NCBI GenBank assembly: GCA_036405195.1
Contig: DASWYB010000090.1
Coordinates: 1-9,236 of the forward strand
Length of the DNA stretch: 9,236 bases
Direction: 5' to 3'
DNA from: DASWYB01 sp036405195
GTDB taxonomy: Bacteria > Patescibacteriota > UBA1384 > 2-12-FULL-50-11 > DASWYB01
The number at the start of each line of letters is the position of its first letter. Position 1 is the stretch's first letter. The position numbers and the translations under genes were made by a program. The notes below the pieces were generated by a model that was not told where the DNA came from, did not search any database, and was given only the letters and a program-made list of their open reading frames with translations. Shown piece by piece: positions 5,175 to 9,236 of this stretch.

Positions 5175-5549
5175 AAGCAATAAGGAGGGACTTTTTTCTA
5201 CCAACTTATTGCATTAACAAAGTCTGATGCAGGTAATAGTAGCCTATAATGTGGCAGAACCGTACAGTTCTCGCCTGTGTAATGTATAATCAAGCTACTC
5301 CAGGCCTCCCAGACTGCACATCATATTCGCTAGGTGGGATTCTGATTGCGCAAAGAATTCCAGAGGACAATGTTATATGGGTCGTAGTCAGTGGACGCGG
5401 TCGCGTAACATGAATTGCGTGCCTTCCTCTGGCACAAAAGAATGCCTTTCCCCGGCACCTCCGATGCAAAACGGATGAGCAGTTCGCTCCACGGGTAAGG
5501 TTCCAGTCGACGGAAGCCGAACGGTTTGCAACGTTCGGCTTTTCTTTTT
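5175..5549 (+). ncRNA. Candidate structured non-coding RNA of unknown family
   Basis: A transcription unit of about 375 nt bounded by a good promoter and a strong intrinsic terminator, with no convincing reading frame. Complementary segments I can see: 5177-5184 with 5205-5212 (GCAATAAG/CTTATTGC); a long-range helix 5221-5226 with 5310-5315 (AGTCTG/CAGACT) enclosing 5238-5243 with 5294-5299 (AGTAGC/GCTACT) and a hairpin 5253-5260 with 5267-5275 having one bulged C; a hairpin 5337-5343 with 5354-5361; 5370-5375 with 5406-5411 (ATGTTA/TAACAT); two hairpins with 7-nt pyrimidine loops at 5419-5435 and 5443-5457; and 5460-5463 with 5472-5475. The size would suit RNase P RNA or tmRNA, but I find neither the RNase P GAGGAAAGTCC and ACAGAA cores nor a tmRNA tRNA-like end and tag frame. 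SRP and 6S RNA do not fit either. Family remains unknown. Confidence 0.55.
5514..5549 (+). terminator. Strong intrinsic terminator of the candidate RNA
   Basis: A 10-bp perfect stem, AAGCCGAACG (5514-5523) and CGTTCGGCTT (5532-5541), with an 8-nt loop and a following T-rich run TTTCTTTTTA. This is a textbook Rho-independent terminator for plus-strand transcription and sets the right end of the unit that starts near 5175. There is no U-run on the minus-strand side. Confidence 0.85.
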
Positions 5550-5576
5550 ATTTTCCTTCTTTGAAGGAAAATAAAA
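5546..5576. repeat. A/T-rich 14-bp inverted repeat between convergent units
   Basis: TTTTATTTTCCTTC (5546-5559) and GAAGGAAAATAAAA (5563-5576) are perfectly complementary with a TTT loop. The left arm overlaps the T-run of the preceding terminator. It lies 52 nt beyond the stop of the minus-strand peptidase gene, so it may mark that gene's 3' end, but no U-run follows it on either strand. The interval 5577-5628 shows nothing else I can name. Confidence 0.6.
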
Positions 5577-5628
5577 CTTCGAACAAAACTGAGAAGTCTT
5601 TCTTATATTACTTAGAACTAATTCGATA

Positions 5629-6744
5629 CTATTGCAACTTAAAAGCAGCCGTTTCAAGCCACGAACCAATGGATTTACCTTGAACAGGCCCGCTATACGC
5701 TTGTTTAATCACTTCTTTCACGAGTGACTCTGTGAGTTCATTTCCATCTCGTTTATATGAGTAAAGTCGGTCGTTAAAATTTTTAAAAAAGTTTGAATCC
5801 GCTTTATAGAGTTGATACCAGCCGTACCCTGCGACTTGATAATAATGCGCGACTTGAGGAGACCCATACAGCGTTGCAGCGTTGCTAGGCAACGAGGACG
5901 CAGTGGCATATTCACTAGAAGCTAGACGAATATAGAGTGGTTTAAAACTTGGAATCTTTCCTTGCGCAATGAGCTGTGCCATGACGACATCAGTGGCAGC
6001 GACGGTAATACCTTCTTCATAGGCCACAGGCTCTAGAATAGCAATACCATGATATGCATGAACGACCTCGTGAATAATCGAGTTAACGTCATTAAAACTA
6101 TTTTTATCAAAATCTTTGAGCTTAATCGTAACATCTAACCCTTCACTCCCGTTGGTAATAACTATTTCGGCAGCAGCTGACGGGCTTGAAAAGCTGTCAA
6201 CGAATGAGATAGTAACGGCTTTTAAAAGGTAGGGTTTCCCATATATGTCACCAATAAGATCATACGCTGCGGTGACAACCTCTTTTACATCGTTTTTCTT
6301 TTGCTCTACACTTGCAAGCGTACTTGACTCAACTTTAAAGGAGAAAAGAGGAGGACGATCACTCAATCGTTTAAGTTCAGATGCAGTTGAAGAAATTTGT
6401 GATTGCTGATCTTTAATTTTCTTTTGAGCGCTCTCAAGTTCTTTCACTTTGGCGAGACGCTCAGTTTCGGCTTTGGCTAATTCTGCTTGCTTTGCCTCTA
6501 ACTCTTCCTGTTTTGCCTTTACTTCTGCTTCTTTTTGAGCCAATTGAGCCCCCGCAGCTGCAATTGAGTCCTCCAACTCAAATTGGCGAATTTTCTCTGT
6601 CTGATAGAGAGTTGTATTCGTTTGCTGTGTGAGATTAAACGTACTTGCGTCGATTCTTCTCATATACGCCAAAGTAGCACTGGTGATAACCAGGCTCACA
6701 ATTGCAACGATTATAAGGATGCGATAGGTACGAGAGTGCATCAT
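5629..6744 (-). CDS. Membrane-anchored coiled-coil protein with HEVVH zinc-peptidase motif
   Basis: A 371-residue protein. Residues 8-27 are a hydrophobic helix after a short basic N-terminus, so it is probably a signal anchor with the rest outside the cytoplasm. Residues about 50-128 are rich in Glu, Lys, Ala and Gln with heptad-like repeats (KAKQEELEAKQAELAKAE), a long coiled coil. The C-terminal domain holds HEVVH at 225-229, the zincin HExxH signature, and EEG at 243-245, where Glu243 or Glu244, 14-15 residues after His229, is a plausible third zinc ligand as in gluzincins. Tyr/Trp-rich segments around residues 299-313 follow. It is likely a surface metallopeptidase; the substrate is unknown. 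It is a single gene, convergent with the candidate RNA and divergent from rbfA. The start is the first of two adjacent ATGs, with no Shine-Dalgarno site. Confidence 0.8.
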   Translation of the reverse strand: MMHSRTYRILIIVAIVSLVITSATLAYMRRIDASTFNLTQQTNTTLYQTEKIRQFELEDSIAAAGAQLAQKEAEVKAKQEELEAKQAELAKAETERLAKVKELESAQKKIKDQQSQISSTASELKRLSDRPPLFSFKVESSTLASVEQKKNDVKEVVTAAYDLIGDIYGKPYLLKAVTISFVDSFSSPSAAAEIVITNGSEGLDVTIKLKDFDKNSFNDVNSIIHEVVHAYHGIAILEPVAYEEGITVAATDVVMAQLIAQGKIPSFKPLYIRLASSEYATASSLPSNAATLYGSPQVAHYYQVAGYGWYQLYKADSNFFKNFNDRLYSYKRDGNELTESLVKEVIKQAYSGPVQGKSIGSWLETAAFKLQ

Positions 6745-6749
6745 TATTT

Positions 6750-6778
6750 ACCATAACATTGACCTACTGGAGAGACAA
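6750..6778 (-). promoter_or_regulatory. Extended -10 promoter of the peptidase gene, probably leaderless
   Basis: Read on the minus strand, TTGTCT (6778-6773) is followed after 17 nt by TATGGT (6755-6750), preceded by TGT to give the TGn extended -10 form. Only 5 nt (AAATA) separate the -10 box from the ATG at 6744, so transcription should start at or within a base of the start codon. No Shine-Dalgarno sequence is present, which agrees with a leaderless mRNA. Confidence 0.6.
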
Positions 6779-6784
6779 CGTCCG

Positions 6785-6814
6785 TTGAGTCTTGGGTCAC
6801 GAATATGGTATGAT
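6785..6814 (+). promoter_or_regulatory. Extended -10 promoter of the rbfA-pheST operon, probably leaderless
   Basis: TTGAGT (6785-6790) and TATGAT (6809-6814) are 18 nt apart, and TGG immediately before the -10 box supplies the TGn extension. The next 6 nt are AGACAA, followed by GTG at 6821. The expected transcription start is therefore the G of the GTG codon itself. This promoter also argues against any rbfA start upstream of 6821. Confidence 0.65.
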
Positions 6815-6820
6815 AGACAA

Positions 6821-7162
6821 GTGAATATAACACGACACCAACAACTGCTCTCACTCATTAAACGCGTTACAAGCGCTATTTTGCGTGAGCTAGACCACGA
6901 ACATCTCCATAGTGCCGTTATTACCAACGTGATCCTCAGTAACGACGGTCGGGAAGCTCGTATTTGGGTAGATGCTCCTGCTGCGACTATTACTCTTTTG
7001 AATACAAAGTATCGAGGAGAAATCCAACACCTCTTTATGAAACAGTACGCTCGAAAAGTTGTACCACGATTAACTTTCGAAAAAGACACCGGGGAAATTG
7101 ACCGCTTAGAGGTACTGTTAAGTGAGGAGCCTTTACAAGATGAACCGCAGTCAGATCTTTAG
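6821..7162 (+). CDS. rbfA: 30S ribosome-binding factor A
   Basis: A 113-residue protein with the RbfA layout, a small KH-like fold. The N-terminal helix LLSLIKRVTSAILRELDHE leads into VITNVILSNDGREARIWVD, the beta-strand segment carrying the family's VTxVxxSxDxxxAxVxV pattern. A second helix (LNTKYRGEIQHLFMKQYARK) and VPRLTFEKDTGEIDRLEVLL, the family's conserved end, follow. RbfA binds immature 30S subunits and helps 16S 5'-end maturation and cold-shock survival. A longer in-frame reading exists from TTG at 6785, but it would run through the promoter. GTG at 6821 lies exactly at the predicted transcription start, so I choose it. The last 23 nt overlap the next gene. Confidence 0.85.
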   Translation: MNITRHQQLLSLIKRVTSAILRELDHEHLHSAVITNVILSNDGREARIWVDAPAATITLLNTKYRGEIQHLFMKQYARKVVPRLTFEKDTGEIDRLEVLLSEEPLQDEPQSDL

Positions 7163-7523
7163 CGCCGTTAGCATTTCTGCCTCTGCGCTGGCCGTGTGGA
7201 TTTTCATTGTGACGCAAGTTCAACCTGATAAAAACGACCCTCTCATTATTAGTACCTTCTTTCTCTCGTTAGCCGTATGGCTTGGCAGTCTCTTGGCCGC
7301 GATAATTTATACCATGAAAGTTCGTAAAAATAACCGAGAAGTGATATACGCTCATATCCGGCCATCAATACGACAAGGACTATTGATTGCCACCTCCCTC
7401 TCTACTCTCTTATTTTTACAAATGATCCGTGTCCTATCGGTATGGGATGCTATCCTCGTTATTTTCATTGTTATTCTCTTTGAGCTAGCCCTCCGACAAA
7501 ATGATCCTATGACAAAGGCGTAA
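7140..7523 (+). CDS. Small four-helix membrane protein of unknown function
   Basis: A 127-residue protein with four hydrophobic segments at about residues 7-27, 37-59, 79-98 and 100-119. A basic cytoplasmic-type loop (KVRKNNREVIYAHIRPSIRQ) lies between segments two and three; by the positive-inside rule this loop faces the cytoplasm. I do not recognise a family and see no catalytic motif. The start at 7140 is chosen because GAGGAG lies 10 nt upstream. A GTG at 7122 would add six residues. It overlaps the end of rbfA and stops 2 nt before pheS, so it is translated within a translation-machinery operon. The context gives no direct clue to its role beyond shared expression. Confidence 0.75.
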   Translation: MNRSQIFSAVSISASALAVWIFIVTQVQPDKNDPLIISTFFLSLAVWLGSLLAAIIYTMKVRKNNREVIYAHIRPSIRQGLLIATSLSTLLFLQMIRVLSVWDAILVIFIVILFELALRQNDPMTKA

Positions 7524-7525
7524 AC

Positions 7526-8218
7526 ATGCAAAAAGGCTCACTTCACCCCTTAACACAAATACAACGTATTGCCGTCTCAGCGCTCGGAGATATGGGCTTT
7601 GATATTGTAGAAGGTCCGGAAATAGATACAGCCTGGTACACGTTTGATAGTTTACGTCTCCATGCCGATCATCCCGCCCGCTCAGACCAAGATACCTTCT
7701 GGCTCACAGACGGCAAATTGCTTCGGCCTCATACTTCGAACATGCAACTTCATGTTGCCCAGCAGAAGAACCTCCCCATCCGAGCGGTCTACTTTGGAAA
7801 TTGCTATCGTAACGACGCCACCGACGCTACTCACGAAATTGTCTTCCGACAAATTGAATGCCTCGCAATAGACGAAACTATCACGTTACAAAACTTACTC
7901 GCCACACTCGAAACATTCATTAAACGTGTTCTCGGCCCAGAGACAACATATCGTTTCCGACCTCATAACTTTCCTTATACGGAACCAAGCATTGAGGTCG
8001 ATGTCCTTCATAATGGAAAATGGGTCGAGCTTCTTGGCGCGGGCATGGTTCATCCAGAAGTTTTGAGAAATATGGGCATTGATTCTAACGTATATAGCGG
8101 CTTTGCTTTTGGTATTGGAATTGATCGACTGGCCCTTATGAAATGGGGAGTCGAAGATATTCGTCTTTTACGAAGTAACCGCTTACCATTTTTACGTCAA
8201 TTCCGGAGCAACTCATGA
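7526..8218 (+). CDS. pheS: Phenylalanyl-tRNA synthetase alpha subunit, short form
   Basis: A 230-residue PheS that consists of the class II catalytic domain only. Visible motifs are HPLTQIQ and MGFDIVEGPEID (motif 1 region), HTS (69-71), GNCYR (91-95) and FRQIEC (107-112, motif 2 region), FPYTEPS (149-155, phenylalanine pocket), GMVHPEVL, and GFAFGIGIDR (192-201, motif 3). With PheT it forms the alpha2beta2 enzyme that charges tRNA-Phe. Typical bacterial PheS is about 330-350 residues. The first hundred, a coiled coil that binds tRNA, are missing, and the gene starts where E. coli PheS has GGLHPVT. The upstream gene ends only 2 nt before the ATG, leaving no room for the lost part. AAAGG precedes the start. 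The stop overlaps pheT by ATGA. Confidence 0.93.
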   Translation: MQKGSLHPLTQIQRIAVSALGDMGFDIVEGPEIDTAWYTFDSLRLHADHPARSDQDTFWLTDGKLLRPHTSNMQLHVAQQKNLPIRAVYFGNCYRNDATDATHEIVFRQIECLAIDETITLQNLLATLETFIKRVLGPETTYRFRPHNFPYTEPSIEVDVLHNGKWVELLGAGMVHPEVLRNMGIDSNVYSGFAFGIGIDRLALMKWGVEDIRLLRSNRLPFLRQFRSNS

Positions 8219-9236
8219 AATACCTTTATTCTTGGCTCAAAGAACTCTATCCTACAATTCCCGGTTTAGGAGAGCTTGAATCTCTTTTAATCCAACTTGG
8301 ACACGACGTAGAGTCAATAACGCCAGTAACATATGATGGTGTTATCGTGGCGCAGATCCAGACTATCGAGAAACATCCAAATGCTGACCGTTTGTCACTT
8401 GTGACTATCACAACAGGGCACACGACCCACAAAGTTGTGTGTGGGGCGCCTCACTTAACTGTCGGACAGAAAGTTGCTTACGCGCCTGTTGGTACGACCC
8501 TTCACTGCGGCCTGACGCTACGGCCAATTTCTATTCGAGGAGAAGCTTCTGAAGGAATGCTCTGCGCCCCAGACGAGCTTGGCATTGGCACTTCTCACGA
8601 GGGGCTACTGACCTTACCGGATACCGCTACTGCCGGTGAGCCTCTCGACGAATATGCTCCCCAAGACGCTATTATTTCATTAGATATAACATCAAATCGC
8701 GGCGATGTGTTGTCTCACTTCGGACTTGCACGAGATCTTAAAGCGGGAGCGGAACAGAAGCTGCTTACCCCTTCATTTCTTAGTATACAGACAGAAGCAC
8801 CGACCGAAGCAGAAATCGGCGAGATCCATTCGGATGTCACTGCTTTTTCTTTGGCAAGTACAACAGATGTAAAATCAAGCACGACGCCGCTCTACATGCA
8901 AAGTCGCCTACTTTTACTTGGTCAAAAACCCATTAATCTTGCTACAGATATCACCAACTATCTTCAACTTGAATATGGGCAACCCCTCCACGCCTATGAC
9001 GCGAAGAAACTTCAAGCACCTATCCAAATCAGTGTCCGACGCGCGCACCAAGATGAGCGTATTCAGCTCCTGAATGGGAAATCTACAACACTTTCTCCGC
9101 AGTCCCTTGTTATTTCATCGCACGAACATGCGGTAGCGTTAGCAGGAGTTATGGGGGGAGAGGAAACAAAAGTTACCAAGGAAACTACGGACGTATTACT
9201 TGAGAGTGCTCACTTTCATGCTAAAGCAGTAACAAT
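8215..9236 (+). CDS. pheT: Phenylalanyl-tRNA synthetase beta subunit, 5' part
   Basis: The open frame runs from ATG at 8215 to the window end, giving 340 codons of a protein usually near 780-800 residues; the truncation is only the window edge. It starts MKYLYSWLKELYP, as PheT does. Residues about 40-147 are the OB-fold tRNA-binding domain (HPNADRL at 54-60, VVCGAPHLTVGQKVAYAPVG, IRGEASEGMLCA at 108-118). LDITSNRGDVLSHFGLARDL (156-175) is the B1-region hallmark. RLLLLGQKPINLATDITNYL (231-250) with YGQPLHAYDAKKL, and GVMGGEET (311-318), belong to the B3/B4 editing domain that removes mischarged Tyr. GGAG lies 6 nt before the ATG, and ATGA overlap couples it to pheS. The catalytic-like core and anticodon-binding parts lie beyond the window. 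Confidence 0.95.
   Translation, partial: MKYLYSWLKELYPTIPGLGELESLLIQLGHDVESITPVTYDGVIVAQIQTIEKHPNADRLSLVTITTGHTTHKVVCGAPHLTVGQKVAYAPVGTTLHCGLTLRPISIRGEASEGMLCAPDELGIGTSHEGLLTLPDTATAGEPLDEYAPQDAIISLDITSNRGDVLSHFGLARDLKAGAEQKLLTPSFLSIQTEAPTEAEIGEIHSDVTAFSLASTTDVKSSTTPLYMQSRLLLLGQKPINLATDITNYLQLEYGQPLHAYDAKKLQAPIQISVRRAHQDERIQLLNGKSTTLSPQSLVISSHEHAVALAGVMGGEETKVTKETTDVLLESAHFHAKAVT

Noticed and set aside
5245..5290. Two perfect TATAAT boxes (5245-5250 and 5285-5290) as internal promoters
   Set aside because: Neither has a -35 box at 16-19 nt or a TGn extension, and both lie within segments that fit RNA helices.
5499..5515. tRNA T-arm-like GTTCCAGTC near the 3' end of the RNA unit
   Set aside because: The loop position normally a purine is C, the flanking bases do not form a 5-bp stem, and no acceptor, D or anticodon arms are nearby.
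5175..5549. RNase P RNA or tmRNA
   Set aside because: Length and isolated transcription unit would fit, but I could not find the RNase P cores (GAGGAAAGTCC, ACAGAA), a tmRNA tRNA-like 3' end with CCA, or a tag frame. A very divergent member cannot be excluded by eye.
5388..5669. Minus-strand 93-codon open frame
   Set aside because: It runs through the terminator, the A/T hairpin and the end of the peptidase gene, has a low-complexity lysine-rich middle and no ribosome binding site. It is best explained as chance reading of the RNA region.
6785..6820. Upstream TTG start for rbfA adding 12 residues
   Set aside because: The added residues would be encoded by the promoter itself, including its -35 and -10 boxes, and the family pattern begins after the GTG at 6821.
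1..9236. CRISPR arrays, insertion sequences, phage genes, tRNA or rRNA genes
   Set aside because: No regularly spaced repeats, transposase motifs, terminal inverted repeats around a gene, or tRNA/rRNA signatures were seen on either strand.

Overview
The window reads as a chromosomal segment of a bacterium with a reduced genome, most likely a member of the Candidate Phyla Radiation / Patescibacteria (Parcubacteria-like). This placement is inferred from trimmed versions of core proteins: an RNA polymerase alpha subunit without its C-terminal domain, ribosomal protein S4 without its N-terminal zinc region, and a PheS of only 230 residues without the N-terminal coiled coil. Very tight gene packing agrees with it. 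No rRNA marker is present to confirm it. TGA is used as a normal stop (pheS), so there is no sign of a recoded genetic code.

Region 1 (14-3867, + strand) is the end of the large ribosomal-protein cluster: infA, rpmJ, rpsM, rpsK, rpsD, rpoA, rplQ, rplM, rpsI. Gaps are short or negative (TAATG at rpoA/rplQ, 8-nt overlap at rplQ/rplM), each gene has a Shine-Dalgarno-like site, and the cluster ends in a 14-bp intrinsic terminator (3885-3923). The genes make initiation factor 1, ribosomal proteins L36, S13, S11, S4, L17, L13, S9, and RNA polymerase alpha.

Region 2 (3930-5050, + strand) holds a ferredoxin-reductase-like flavoprotein (3945-4661) and then an unrecognised 104-residue protein (4735-5049). 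The latter has a near-consensus promoter, the strongest ribosome binding site in the window and its own terminator.

Region 3 (5113-5628) has no convincing protein gene. It has a consensus-type promoter (5139-5168), about 370 nt of sequence rich in complementary segments, and a strong intrinsic terminator (5514-5549). It is best explained as an independently transcribed structured RNA of a family I cannot name, and is the most interesting candidate here. A 14-bp A/T-rich hairpin lies directly behind its terminator.

Region 4 (5629-6744, - strand) encodes a membrane-anchored protein with a coiled coil and an HEVVH zinc-peptidase motif.

Region 5 (6785-9236, + strand) is a second translation operon: rbfA, a four-helix membrane protein, pheS and the first 340 codons of pheT, which runs off the window. 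The peptidase gene and rbfA are divergent from a 76-bp interval in which two extended -10 promoters place the predicted transcript starts at or next to the start codons, suggesting leaderless mRNAs. Extended -10 promoters fit a polymerase without alpha C-terminal domains, though that link is inference.
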